Shown here: one piece after another, positions 15,364 to 24,763 of the stretch
How the letters are laid out: each line of letters opens with the position of its first letter
Position numbering within the stretch: position 1 is the stretch's first letter
DNA from: an uncultured Porphyromonadaceae bacterium
GTDB lineage: Bacteria > Bacteroidota > Bacteroidia > Bacteroidales > Muribaculaceae
Assembly: GCA_947575235.1 (NCBI GenBank)
Contig: CANPMT010000027.1
Location: 1-38,374, forward strand
Direction of reading: 5' to 3'
DNA: 38,374 nt
Position numbers and translations under genes: made by a program
The notes under the pieces: model-generated
The model's database searches: none
The model's input: only the letters and a program-made list of their open reading frames with translations
What the model was told of the DNA's origin: nothing

Positions 15364-17712
15364 CTGGTAAAGTGCGTTAACGGGGTTCTCGGCAGCCGCG
15401 CGGTAGCTCTGGATATATACCGACATGACGCTGACCAGGATACATGCCAGTCCGGCTACAAGATAGATCCACCAATAGAGGGGTATGCGGTAGCTGAACC
15501 CTGAGAGCCAGTCGTTCATGAGCCAATAAATGACAGGGATGGCGATGATAAACGCTATGGCGACATAAGCCATAAAGGAGAGCACCAGGTGGCGCAGCAT
15601 ATCTGAGGTGTCGCATCCCAACACCTTCTTCACAGCAATCTCCTTGCGTCGCTGTTGCACGAAGTAGGTGCTCATGGCTACCAATCCGAGCAGGGATATA
15701 ACCACTGCTATGGCAGCGAAGATAGTGATAATCTTCATCAGGTTGCGCTCACTTATGAACCGGTCTTCAATCTGCTGATGCAGATAGGGGCGGCTATCCT
15801 CATATTCCCACAGGAATACATCCTTGTAAACATCCTTGACTTTACGGAGAGTCTCAACCGGGTCGCCGTTCACCTTTATCAGGAATCCCCACGGATAGAC
15901 GTTATCCATAGGAGTTATCTCAACCCTCACCGGATGCTGGGTATCGATGATGGTGCCGATATGGAAGTCATTTAGAATTCCGGAAATCTGCGGGTTGGTG
16001 TCGTAATATGTATATGATGTCGCGTCGTCGGCAAGACCAAGCTCATTCATGGCCTGACGGTTGAGATACTGCTTTACAACATCGGCTGTCCTGTTGTCAC
16101 GTTGAAGGCCTATGCCCAATATCTTAAGATAGTTCTCATCGCCGATGAAGCTTTGGAAAGAGATTGTGCGCCCCTCATAAGTCATGGTGTTGTTGTTGCC
16201 TCCGTCGAGAGGATGGCTGCAAGCCGCACTCGCCATCTCCACCCCCGGGAGCTGCTTCACGCGCTGGAGGAACAGGGCAGCCTGGGTCTGGTCGCCTCCG
16301 TTGTTGATATACATTATGTTGTCGGTGTTGTAACCGAGCGGGGCATCAATGATATGGTTTATCTGGAGATACATTGTGAGGGCAGACGCAATCATAGTGA
16401 TCGTAACGACATTCTGCACCACGATGAAAATCTTGCTGAAGACCATTTTTGTGTGGCGTCGGAAAGCGCCTCTCACCACATCTATAGGTTTGGCTGATGA
16501 TATGAGCATGGCGGGTATGACACCGGCGAGGATTCCCATAAGAAGGATTATACCCACGAGGATTGAGATAGTGGCCGGGGTGACACAAGCTTTCAGTGAT
16601 ATGCCTGTCTGCAGCAGGCTTTCAGCATACGGGAGAGCGAGCCATGCCAGGAGGAGCCCGATTACAGATGATATTGCGCAGAGCAGGGTACTCTCTCCGA
16701 TAAGTTTCAGGATAATACCGGCCCGAGAGTCGCCGAGCAGACGGCGCGTTGCCATCTCCTTGGCCCGTTGCCCGGAGAGGGCTACAGTGAGGTTGACGTA
16801 GTTCATCAGGGCGAAGAGGAGTATGGCGAGTCCGGTTGAGAAGAGGAGTTTCACCATCTTCCTGTTGCCGGAGGCCAAGCTGCCGTTAATTGAACGGTAC
16901 TCGGAGAAGTAACGCTCTTTGAAAGGGACAATCTCCATGGTGATACCCCCCTCGGGGAGTTGCAGAATCCAGTAGAATTCTTTCGCAAAATCGTTGTAAC
17001 GCTGTTCGTTGGCCTTGAGGTCGGCTCCCTCGCGGGCAAGTAGCACCACTTCGGATCCTATCGCATTCTGCATATTGTCGGCATACAGGCTCCAGTTATA
17101 ATACTTCACCATCTCCATAGGTATGAGGGCATCCACCGGATTCCTGACAGGGTCGGGATCGGGCGACAATATGGAGGTGTTCTCCATCGGAGCCATTATG
17201 CCGGTGACAACCAGAGGGTCTTCATTGATATTATACACGAGGCTCTTCCCCATGGGATCCTCATCCTTCCAGATCTTGCGGGCATACTCCTCAGTCACCA
17301 CTATTGAATTTGGAGAGGCGAGCACCTTGCTCCTGTCGCCGCGTATCAGCTCAAAGTCAAAGATGTCGTAGAACGTTGAATCCACGAAGAGCACGTTTGA
17401 AGTGATTTTCTCATTATCGGGGGTGGAGAGGACGCGGTGGCTACCGACAATAGCTGTTCCGGTCTCAATCTCCGGAAATTGGTCGACAAGGCGTTGTATC
17501 ATGCGCCAATGGTTACCGGTAATCTTTTGTCCCTCCATGTCCATGCCGAGCACATACATCCGGTCGAGTTTCGACTGGTCAGAGTCGATATGGGTCTCCT
17601 GCCATGTATATGCGCCTATAAGCACGATAAACATCATGCTCAATGCCAGCCCCAACACATCAATCAGGGTATAGGCTTTGTTTCTGCGTAAAAATTTGAA
17701 GTATGATTTCAT
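15358..17712 (-). CDS. ABC transporter permease, MacB/FtsX family
   Basis: This 784-residue permease has the usual Bacteroidetes double-FtsX layout: an N-terminal transmembrane helix (about 15-36), a large periplasmic MacB_PCD-like domain (about 40-280), a block of helices at about 285-450 with the FtsX motif ALMNYVNLTVALSGQRAKEMATRRLLGDSR, a second periplasmic region, and a C-terminal FtsX block with STYFVQQRRKEIAVKKVLG followed by two to three helices. The duplicated architecture means one protein likely gives the transmembrane part of a dimeric exporter. The gene begins 5 bp after the HlyD-like gene. Confidence 0.92.
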   Translation of the reverse strand: MKSYFKFLRRNKAYTLIDVLGLALSMMFIVLIGAYTWQETHIDSDQSKLDRMYVLGMDMEGQKITGNHWRMIQRLVDQFPEIETGTAIVGSHRVLSTPDNEKITSNVLFVDSTFYDIFDFELIRGDRSKVLASPNSIVVTEEYARKIWKDEDPMGKSLVYNINEDPLVVTGIMAPMENTSILSPDPDPVRNPVDALIPMEMVKYYNWSLYADNMQNAIGSEVVLLAREGADLKANEQRYNDFAKEFYWILQLPEGGITMEIVPFKERYFSEYRSINGSLASGNRKMVKLLFSTGLAILLFALMNYVNLTVALSGQRAKEMATRRLLGDSRAGIILKLIGESTLLCAISSVIGLLLAWLALPYAESLLQTGISLKACVTPATISILVGIILLMGILAGVIPAMLISSAKPIDVVRGAFRRHTKMVFSKIFIVVQNVVTITMIASALTMYLQINHIIDAPLGYNTDNIMYINNGGDQTQAALFLQRVKQLPGVEMASAACSHPLDGGNNNTMTYEGRTISFQSFIGDENYLKILGIGLQRDNRTADVVKQYLNRQAMNELGLADDATSYTYYDTNPQISGILNDFHIGTIIDTQHPVRVEITPMDNVYPWGFLIKVNGDPVETLRKVKDVYKDVFLWEYEDSRPYLHQQIEDRFISERNLMKIITIFAAIAVVISLLGLVAMSTYFVQQRRKEIAVKKVLGCDTSDMLRHLVLSFMAYVAIAFIIAIPVIYWLMNDWLSGFSYRIPLYWWIYLVAGLACILVSVMSVYIQSYRAAAENPVNALYQN

Positions 17713-17717
17713 GAGTC

Positions 17718-18980
17718 TTAATTATTTATTTCAAGTACTTTGGAATCGCCATATGCCTCATAACCGTTGACTATGACACTTTCGCCGGGTTCAAGACCTT
17801 CAAGCACCTCATAGTATTGCGGATTCTGGCGACCGAGCCGGATATTGCGCCGGTAGGCGCGGCGGCCATTCTTGTCGACGACAAAGATCCATTTGCCACC
17901 TGTGGTGGAATAGAAAGAACCACGCGGTATGAGCACCCCCTCCGACGACTGGCCGAGCTGGAGGTTGAGGTAATAGGTCTGTCCGGTTCTTATTTTGTCG
18001 GGATGAGTGTCGGTGAAGAGGAATTCCACGCGGAATTTACTCTCGCGGACTTCCGGGAAAACCTTCCGGACGCGCATGTTGAAACTCTGTCCTTCACGCT
18101 CGAATGTGGCGTCGAGGCCGGGATGGACACGGTCGATATAATGCTCGTCGATCTTAGCCTCCACTTTGTAGTCGCTGAGATCGTTTATCTGTCCGATTTT
18201 CTGTCCGGCTGTGATATTCTGTCCCAACTCCACGTCAAGCAGACCCAACTCACCGTCAATGGCACTCACAATGTCGAGACGGTCTTTGCGTTGGCGTATC
18301 AGCACCACGTTGCGCTGCATGTTGGCGAGATTCTCCTCCATCTGGTCTACCTGAGCCAGCCGGAATATGCTGTCCTTGTCGAGACGTTGGTTGATAAGCT
18401 TCTGGCGGCGCAGGGCCAGTTCATAATCCTCCTTGCTCCTGATATAATCCTCCTTGGGTGTGAGACGCTCGTCATAGAGATGTTTCTGCTGTTCATGGGC
18501 TCGTTGTTTGCGTGTCACCTCCAGATCAATCTGCGCCTGCTCATTGCGGTTGTTGAGACGGTCCTGCTCCATGCTGATACGGGTGTTGCGCAGGATATTC
18601 TGTTTCTCGGCCAGGTCGGCCTCGGCATTGAGAATCTGAAGGTCGAGGTTGCTGTTGCTCAGGCGCACGATAACGTCACCTTTCTTTACCTGCGCCCCCT
18701 CCTCGATGGCAATCTCACGCACAATGCCCCCCTCCTCCGGACTGATCTGCACGGTGCGGATAGGTAGCACCCGGCCATCCACACGCACATAATCGTCAAA
18801 CTTACCTTTTGTGACAGGGGCTATATTGAGTCCGGTCTTATCCACCTTATATGTTGAGCCCATATCGCCGGTGGCCACCCAGATTATGGCAGCCGTGATA
18901 AGCAGACCCACACCGGTGTAGATCCAATATCTGGGTTTGACACCCCTTACACCTTTCTTTTTCTCTATCTTGACATCCAT
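17718..18980 (-). CDS. HlyD/MacA-type periplasmic adaptor protein
   Basis: This 420-residue membrane-fusion protein has one N-terminal transmembrane helix (about 19-38). A first lipoyl half (VRVDGRVLPIRTVQISPEEGGIVREIAIEEGAQVKKGDVIVRL, about 50-105) is followed by a long alpha-hairpin coiled coil (about 110-235), the second lipoyl half (AIDGELGLLDVELGQNITAGQKIGQI), and beta-barrel plus membrane-proximal domains ending in LEGLEPGESVIVNGYEAYGD. It links the inner-membrane permease with TolC. The start overlaps the TolC gene by 16 bp and the stop is 5 bp before the permease start, so the export genes are co-translated. Confidence 0.93.
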   Translation of the reverse strand: MDVKIEKKKGVRGVKPRYWIYTGVGLLITAAIIWVATGDMGSTYKVDKTGLNIAPVTKGKFDDYVRVDGRVLPIRTVQISPEEGGIVREIAIEEGAQVKKGDVIVRLSNSNLDLQILNAEADLAEKQNILRNTRISMEQDRLNNRNEQAQIDLEVTRKQRAHEQQKHLYDERLTPKEDYIRSKEDYELALRRQKLINQRLDKDSIFRLAQVDQMEENLANMQRNVVLIRQRKDRLDIVSAIDGELGLLDVELGQNITAGQKIGQINDLSDYKVEAKIDEHYIDRVHPGLDATFEREGQSFNMRVRKVFPEVRESKFRVEFLFTDTHPDKIRTGQTYYLNLQLGQSSEGVLIPRGSFYSTTGGKWIFVVDKNGRRAYRRNIRLGRQNPQYYEVLEGLEPGESVIVNGYEAYGDSKVLEINN

Positions 18981-20332
18981 GAGAGGTTACCTTTATAATA
19001 ATCCACTAATTTATTTTTGAGAATATAGAGCATCTGTTTCTTAAGCAGCTCCAGTTTTGAGGAGAAGTAGGTGTTGGCTGAAAGCTGGCAGTCAATCAGC
19101 GACATGAGTCCCTCCTCATATTTGCGTGAGTTGAGACGATATGCCTCATGGTCAGCCTCCGCCTTGGCACGGAGAGCCACTATCTCCATGGCATATCCGT
19201 CGCGGTCGGCCACTGCGAGAGTGATGTCGTCGTGCAGTTTACGCAGACGCTCATCCTTGACGGAGCGCGAGCGTTCGAGGGCATACTTGGCTCTCTTTAC
19301 GTTGGAGAGACGGTTGAGGTTGGAGAATAGGGGAATACTCAGTGTTGCCGAGAGATACTCACCACGGTTGTTGCGGAACTGCTCTCCGAAAGCCGGCGCC
19401 GTGTACCCTCCGGTGATAGTCTTGTAATAGGAGGTTGATATGCCGGCATTGAGGGATATGGTAGGATAGAGTGCGCTTTTTGCCGTGCGATAGCGGTATT
19501 GTTCCGATTTCACCATCATACCGGCATCTTTAGCCGCCGAATTAGTGAGGAGGGCTATCGAGAAGATGGTCTCCGCATCATCGGTGCCAGCCCCGATACC
19601 CTTTTTCATAGTGGATGGGATAGTGTCAAGAAGCAGCGTCTCGCCTGACGGGAAGTTCATTGTGGAACGTAGAGTGAGCATAGACTGGGTGAGCAGATTG
19701 CGTTGCTGCACAAGTGAATATTCATCACCGGCCACTGTGGCCTCAGCCTGTGCCACGTCAGGATGTCCCTTTATGCCGAGCTCCTCCTGCCTGAGTGTGA
19801 GCGTAAGAACCCCACGGCTCTGGTCAAGTTTATCCTCCGCGATCTTCACCGCTCCGGCATAATATACGGCGTCGACATATGCGAGCATCGTTGAGATAGC
19901 CCTGTCATCGCGCTGCATCTGCACGTTGTTGAGACTCCGTTCCTTTTCGGCTCGTGCCAGTTTATAACGGTTGAAGGTCTGTCCGCCGTCGAATAGATTC
20001 ACCGACGCGTATATGCCATAGCCATTGTTGAAAGTGGTGACGTTGTTATAGGTATTGGTTTCGGGGTCGATGTTTCGTCCCCAGCTGAATTGTCCCCCCA
20101 CCTGAGCCGAGAGAGAGGGGAAGAATTCGGCAAACGCCTCCGCCTCGGAGGCGCCTGCCGTGGCGAGATCCCAGCGTGCCTGTGTGACGGCGGGAGAATG
20201 AATGGCTGCATATTCCATGCATTCCTCCATAGTCCATACCCTTGGCGCGTCCGGTTCAGTGTCGGGCGACGGGTGGCCGTAAGCGGCAGCGGCTGAAAGT
20301 AGCAATATAGTATGAATAAAAAACTGTTTCAT
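18965..20332 (-). CDS. TolC-family outer-membrane efflux protein
   Basis: This 455-residue protein has a signal peptide (MKQFFIHTILLLSAAAAYG) and the TolC/OEP two-repeat organisation: WTMEECMEYAAIHSPAV opens the first helical repeat and the second starts around residue 240; strands such as ISLNAGISTSYY and LSATLSIPLFSN belong to the outer-membrane barrel. First gene of the efflux operon and read from a sigma-54 type promoter. It should form the outer-membrane channel of the MacAB-like pump. The ATG at 20332 is fixed by the signal peptide, since the next Met is at residue 34, beyond it. Confidence 0.92.
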   Translation of the reverse strand: MKQFFIHTILLLSAAAAYGHPSPDTEPDAPRVWTMEECMEYAAIHSPAVTQARWDLATAGASEAEAFAEFFPSLSAQVGGQFSWGRNIDPETNTYNNVTTFNNGYGIYASVNLFDGGQTFNRYKLARAEKERSLNNVQMQRDDRAISTMLAYVDAVYYAGAVKIAEDKLDQSRGVLTLTLRQEELGIKGHPDVAQAEATVAGDEYSLVQQRNLLTQSMLTLRSTMNFPSGETLLLDTIPSTMKKGIGAGTDDAETIFSIALLTNSAAKDAGMMVKSEQYRYRTAKSALYPTISLNAGISTSYYKTITGGYTAPAFGEQFRNNRGEYLSATLSIPLFSNLNRLSNVKRAKYALERSRSVKDERLRKLHDDITLAVADRDGYAMEIVALRAKAEADHEAYRLNSRKYEEGLMSLIDCQLSANTYFSSKLELLKKQMLYILKNKLVDYYKGNLSWMSR

Positions 20333-20348
20333 AATGCCAATGAAACAG

Positions 20349-20363
20349 ACAAAGTGCGTGCCA
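20349..20363 (-). promoter_or_regulatory. Sigma-54 promoter of the efflux operon
   Basis: The minus strand reads TGGCACG-CACT-TTGT, a perfect -24 element and a -12 element with one change (TTGT for TTGC), with correct 4-bp spacing. Counting from -12 places the start of transcription near 20337, just 5 nt before the ATG at 20332. The operon itself encodes a sigma-54 activator, which supports the call. Confidence 0.75.
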
Positions 20364-20413
20364 GTTCAGTATAGTGCTGATACGTAGTCGTTTGATTGAG
20401 AGTGTAAGCCTAT

Positions 20414-20459
20414 ATGTGTAAATAAATCATACACATTGGGATAAAGAAATCATACACAT
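20414..20459 (-). promoter_or_regulatory. Putative enhancer (UAS) for the sigma-54 regulator
   Basis: An inverted repeat atgtgta-N9-tacacat spans 20414-20436 and overlaps a 13-bp direct repeat (aaatcatacacat) at 20424-20436 and 20447-20459, starts 23 bp apart. Relative to the predicted start at 20337 these lie at about -77 to -122, the normal range for NtrC-type activator sites. Alternative: a weak terminator hairpin for the hybrid sensor gene ending at 20480. Confidence 0.5.
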
Positions 20460-20479
20460 CTGGTTTAAACTGTGATAGG

Positions 20480-23400
20480 TTATTCCTTACAATCTTGATT
20501 TATCTTTGATATGAATTGTCTTGGTGTGATATTCATTTTCCGTCTGAAGGTCTCGCGGAATGTCTTGATATCACGGAACCCACACTCTTCAGCCACTTTT
20601 TGCACGTTATTATTTCCGTTGCGGAATAACGAGGCCGCTTTGCAGATCTTATACTCATTTATAAAGTTGATTAGTGACATTCCTGTAATTCTCCGAACCT
20701 TTTTGTAAAGAGAGGAGTGGCTCATGGCAAGCTTGGTGGCAAGCAACTCTATTCCAAAATTTTCATCGGCTATGTGCATGTCTATTATGCGTCTGCATTC
20801 CAACAAAAATTTCTGATCCTCTTTATTATATTGTCCTGAACTTGTTTCCGATCCCATTGATGCAGGATCATCAGACGTTTCTAACAAACGGTCAACTTGC
20901 CGGCGTAGTACTTTGAGGGGAATTGGCTTGAGTAGATAAGCATCTGCTCCTGTATCCAATGCCGTCAACATATCGTTTTCAGAAGCTAAAGCGGAGAAAA
21001 CCACAATTTTTACAGATGATGTCTTTGGGTCGGATTTGATTGCCTTGATAAGTTCATGTCCGTCAGCCTCAGGCATCATTATGTCTGTTATGATGATGTC
21101 AAAATTACCAGAACGGGCCAGTTCAAGTCCTTGATTACCATTTGCTGCATTGCTGATTTTATAGTCGCCTTCAAATGCTCTTGAAATCATTTCAAGCACC
21201 TCAGGGTCATCGTCTACAATCAGTAGGCTTCTTGTGGCAGTAGGATTGGAGATTGGTTCGATTTCAGCTTCCGGTTTCTTCATCGTAACAGCGATAGGTT
21301 TGCTTTCGATGGGAGATTCCGGGGCTGCCTGCAAGGTAATGGGCCGGTTTTTCGGGAGAATGATCGTGAACATGGCACCCTCATTGACCTTGCTTTCAAG
21401 TTTAATCTCACCGTTATGTAGTTCTACAAGTTCCTTTACAAAGGAGAGACCAAGTCCATCTCCTGAACTTTGAGCCTGGCCCCGTTCGGTGCGGAAAAAT
21501 GGATTGAATATAGCAGTTTGAAGTTTGTCCACAATACCGATACCTGAATCGGCCACACTGATTGAAACGCAATCATTCTCAGCATTATTCAGGGTTAGAC
21601 TTACATAGCCACCTTTTGGCGTATATTTATATGCGTTGGATATGAGATTGGTAACAATCTGTTCCAGTTTATCCGGATCAACGTATGCCTCGATTGATTC
21701 TTCATCGTGATTGAAAGTGAATAAAAGCGATTTCTGTCTGCATAACTGTTCATAATCGCATGTCAGATTTTCCAGGAATGAGACAATATCTATTTTTCTA
21801 ACTGCGAGTTTCAAATTTCCTGTATCACTTTTGCGGAAGTCAATGATATGATTAATTAACTTGTTAAGTTTTGCAGAGTTGCGGTAAATGCCGTGGAGCG
21901 CGGATACAGGTATAGTCTGGCGTTCTGAGTCGAGCATCTCCTCAATCTGGGCAGAAATGAGAAAGCAAGGAGTGCGGAGCTCGTGTGAGATTGTAGCATA
22001 GAAATCAAGTTTCGCCTCATTCAACTTATTGGCAGAATCCCGTTCAAGTTCCATGAGCATTGTTTTCTTCTTGTTGTCATTGAATTTCTTACGAAGATAC
22101 AAAACTATTCCGGAAATAGAGAGTATAAGAAGAATCCATACGATAATCATAGGGAATGAGGCATACCAAGCCGGACGTATGTTGATAGACATATACGCCG
22201 GGTCGCTCCAGGATCCGTCGGAATTAGTATTACGAACGAGCAATCTGTAGCAGCCACTTGGAACGTTTGTATAAGTTGCGGTCCTTGTGGCAGATACATT
22301 TCGCCAAATGTCTTCAAGTCCTTCCAATCTACACTCAAACTGCATCTGTTCCAGATTTGACATTTCAGGCACAGTAAAGGATACAGTAAAGAAATTCTGT
22401 CCGTGATCAAGAGTTACCTGCGGATTCTGACGGGCAAAAAGGGATATGCGGGTGCTTTTGCCATCAAGAATATCCAGTGAAGTGAACATTATGGGAGGAG
22501 TGGAACTCTCTGTGGAAGAGCTTGCCATGGAAAAACTTAATATTCCGGAAGTTGTGCCGAAATAAGCAATATTGTCAGCCACCGTCGATGCATTGTGGTT
22601 ATAGGTTAACGGTAGTCTTGAGTTTTTCTTTTGGACAAATGTGTTGCATGACCGTATATATTTATACAGACCATTGTCAGTACCTATCCACAAATCACCA
22701 TTGTTATCCTCAATCATTGAGTATACATGAGGGTTCTGTAGTCCATGACGAGTATCGTATATCTCAAATTTATTCCCCTTGTCGATGTCAATGCTGCATA
22801 GATGTTTGTTATCGATATTTGCCCATAACCTTCGTGAAGAGTCGATAAATATGAATTTAGCGTACTCCCCGGGTAGGAAAATCCCTCCAGAAGATGGGCT
22901 GCTTGAATAACGCTGTTCAATTTTGTGAGTTTTTTTATTTATTTTCAATATGCCGGCATAGCGGGTGGCGGCCCACATATATTTGCCGTCGTCAACCAGT
23001 GTTGAGATAGAGGCATAGTCGCAACCCTCGACAAGGGTGAAAGATTTCTCAGACTTGTTGAATATATGCAGCGAAATGCCGCCGACCCATATATTGTCTT
23101 CCCCATCATCCTTTATAATCCATAGCCTGTTCCCTTTCTCAGTATCCGAGTTAATCTTGTAAGTATTGATATTGCGGGTGCTGAGGTTTATTTCAGAGAG
23201 ACCGCAGGAATAAACTGCTGCATATAATGAATTGCCGCTGCTGACCATTGAAACAATATTATTTCCGGGCAGTTCTGAATTGGCGCAGTTTATGTTATGA
23301 TGTCGGTCAGTGATTGTGTCATATATATCGATTCCACCGCCGTCAAGTCCTACGTAAACAAGATTTCCCACAGGCACGATGGCTGTGACAATATTGTAAG

Positions 23401-24472
23401 AGAGGGATCCGGAGGCTGCGTTGTAAATTGTGAATGCATTCAGTTCTTGAGAGAGCATACACAATCCATGTCGGTAAGTGCCGCACCATATATTGTGACG
23501 GCTGTCGGCAAATATCGAATAAATGGCATCGCACGGCAACGATGAGTTGGATGGGATATAATTTACATAAGAACCATTATCTGAAACAGTATACAGGCCG
23601 CCACCGTCGGTGGCAAGATACACCACCCCATTGTCTCGTGTAGCTGACATGAGCCCTTTGTAGTTGTCAGACCCTACAGCCGGAACTAAACGGCCGTCTG
23701 AAGATACAATGTCGTAAACAGTGGTATTGCTTCCTATGCCGTCTCCGGTGTAAACCTTCCCGCTCACTGTGTCGCAAAAGATATTAAGGTAAGCATCGTG
23801 GTGGAGTGGGATAAAGTTGTGATAAAGCTCCCGTTCCCCATCGTCAGAAAGAATGGTTATGCCCTCGTTAGACAGAGCCATGATACGACCATTTGAAAAA
23901 GGGGTCAGATCGGCGTAATGCCGGTTGCGTGGCTTCTTCAAAGTTTTGAAAATGATATGGCCGTTGGCAATATCTGTGCTATTTTTATCTAAACTCAGCA
24001 AATCCCCATCAATGGTCTGGATAATCAGATTGCCATTGCTTGATAGGATATGGCTGATGCGACAGTCTATCAGTTGCTCAGATTTATTGTCGGTTGTTCT
24101 TTTGGCATGCACGAATTGATTGTCTGAGAATTTCAAGAAATCCAGACCGTCGTCGGTTCCTGCCCAAACCCCATCTTCTGTAGCCAGCACACATCTGACC
24201 ATGTTGCTTGCGATGGAATTCTCAGATCCATCATCGGTGAACGACTCAAAGTTTTTTCCATCAAAGCGGGCGAGGCCGTTCCAGGTAGCCACCCAGAGGA
24301 ATCCATAGGGATCTTCCGTGATGTCGTTGATGGAGTTGTCGGGCAATCCATTTGTAGTGTCGATCACCTTAAAGTAAGTTGTAGACGGAGATGGAGTTGC
24401 CATGCCATTCAATCCGAATGCGCAAAGGAAATGCCAGATTAAAAAAAGAGGTATGGAGAATTTACGCTTCAT
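20480..24472 (-). CDS. Hybrid two-component system sensor/regulator (HTCS)
   Basis: This 1330-residue protein combines all parts of a two-component system. After a signal peptide (about 1-25), a periplasmic sensor of two-component-propeller (Reg_prop) repeats follows, e.g. ITEDPYGFLWVATWNGLARFDG and IEDNNGDLWIGTDNGLYKY, then a Y_Y_Y domain (about 665-755) and a transmembrane helix (about 765-785). The cytoplasmic part has HisKA with His830 (ISHELRTP), HATPase (GDGLGLSFVKELVELHNG), a receiver with Asp1130 (IIITDIMMP) and an AraC-type HTH (about 1225-1325). HTCS proteins bind an oligosaccharide in the periplasm and activate glycan-utilisation genes, usually adjacent ones; here the divergent genes from 24764 are the expected targets. 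Confidence 0.95.
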   Translation of the reverse strand: MKRKFSIPLFLIWHFLCAFGLNGMATPSPSTTYFKVIDTTNGLPDNSINDITEDPYGFLWVATWNGLARFDGKNFESFTDDGSENSIASNMVRCVLATEDGVWAGTDDGLDFLKFSDNQFVHAKRTTDNKSEQLIDCRISHILSSNGNLIIQTIDGDLLSLDKNSTDIANGHIIFKTLKKPRNRHYADLTPFSNGRIMALSNEGITILSDDGERELYHNFIPLHHDAYLNIFCDTVSGKVYTGDGIGSNTTVYDIVSSDGRLVPAVGSDNYKGLMSATRDNGVVYLATDGGGLYTVSDNGSYVNYIPSNSSLPCDAIYSIFADSRHNIWCGTYRHGLCMLSQELNAFTIYNAASGSLSYNIVTAIVPVGNLVYVGLDGGGIDIYDTITDRHHNINCANSELPGNNIVSMVSSGNSLYAAVYSCGLSEINLSTRNINTYKINSDTEKGNRLWIIKDDGEDNIWVGGISLHIFNKSEKSFTLVEGCDYASISTLVDDGKYMWAATRYAGILKINKKTHKIEQRYSSSPSSGGIFLPGEYAKFIFIDSSRRLWANIDNKHLCSIDIDKGNKFEIYDTRHGLQNPHVYSMIEDNNGDLWIGTDNGLYKYIRSCNTFVQKKNSRLPLTYNHNASTVADNIAYFGTTSGILSFSMASSSTESSTPPIMFTSLDILDGKSTRISLFARQNPQVTLDHGQNFFTVSFTVPEMSNLEQMQFECRLEGLEDIWRNVSATRTATYTNVPSGCYRLLVRNTNSDGSWSDPAYMSINIRPAWYASFPMIIVWILLILSISGIVLYLRKKFNDNKKKTMLMELERDSANKLNEAKLDFYATISHELRTPCFLISAQIEEMLDSERQTIPVSALHGIYRNSAKLNKLINHIIDFRKSDTGNLKLAVRKIDIVSFLENLTCDYEQLCRQKSLLFTFNHDEESIEAYVDPDKLEQIVTNLISNAYKYTPKGGYVSLTLNNAENDCVSISVADSGIGIVDKLQTAIFNPFFRTERGQAQSSGDGLGLSFVKELVELHNGEIKLESKVNEGAMFTIILPKNRPITLQAAPESPIESKPIAVTMKKPEAEIEPISNPTATRSLLIVDDDPEVLEMISRAFEGDYKISNAANGNQGLELARSGNFDIIITDIMMPEADGHELIKAIKSDPKTSSVKIVVFSALASENDMLTALDTGADAYLLKPIPLKVLRRQVDRLLETSDDPASMGSETSSGQYNKEDQKFLLECRRIIDMHIADENFGIELLATKLAMSHSSLYKKVRRITGMSLINFINEYKICKAASLFRNGNNNVQKVAEECGFRDIKTFRETFRRKMNITPRQFISKINQDCKE

Positions 24473-24515
24473 GTGGGGGGTAGATTTCAGATTTCAGGCT
24501 GAAAAGATTCAGGCG

Positions 24516-24523
24516 CAAAATTA
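24516..24523 (-). promoter_or_regulatory. HTCS gene -7 promoter element
   Basis: The minus strand reads TAATTTTG, matching TAnnTTTG, about 43 bp before the HTCS start at 24472. No TTTG at -33 is clear. Confidence 0.5.
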
Positions 24524-24553
24524 CAAAACAAAACCGAATATCGGTATAATATC

Positions 24554-24645
24554 ACGAAAAACGAGGGGGCGAAATTCGTATTTGAGAGGGCGTTTTTCGT
24601 AAAAATACATTTTTTTAGTACTCAAATGGCCCGTTTTACGAATTT
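24554..24645. promoter_or_regulatory. Nested inverted repeats in the HTCS/target intergenic region
   Basis: The 291-bp divergent gap (24473-24763) contains acgaaaaacg (24554-24563) inverted at 24591-24600, and aaattcgta (24572-24580) plus atttgag (24580-24586) inverted as tacgaattt (24637-24645) and ctcaaat (24621-24627). The arms interleave, so they cannot all pair in one RNA. This suits protein-binding sites, possibly for the HTCS AraC domain, better than one terminator hairpin. Confidence 0.5.
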
Positions 24646-24695
24646 ACACCCCAAATTAGGCGAAATATTGGTAGCCTGAAATTGGCGTGCGATAC

Positions 24696-24703
24696 TAATT
24701 TTG
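24696..24703 (+). promoter_or_regulatory. -7 element of the HTCS-adjacent gene cluster
   Basis: TAATTTTG fits TAnnTTTG and leaves a leader of about 55 nt before the ATG at 24764. The -33 position lacks TTTG, as might be expected for a promoter that needs an activator. Confidence 0.5.
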
Positions 24704-24763
24704 CGGGTGCGAACAGCGGACATATCCGCATATTAAAATTAATAACTTTAAATACCAATCGTC

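Noticed and set aside
17817..18767. 316-codon open frame antisense to the HlyD-like gene
   Set aside because: It lies wholly inside a well-supported adaptor gene, its translation shows no recognisable family, and long antisense frames are common opposite such composition.
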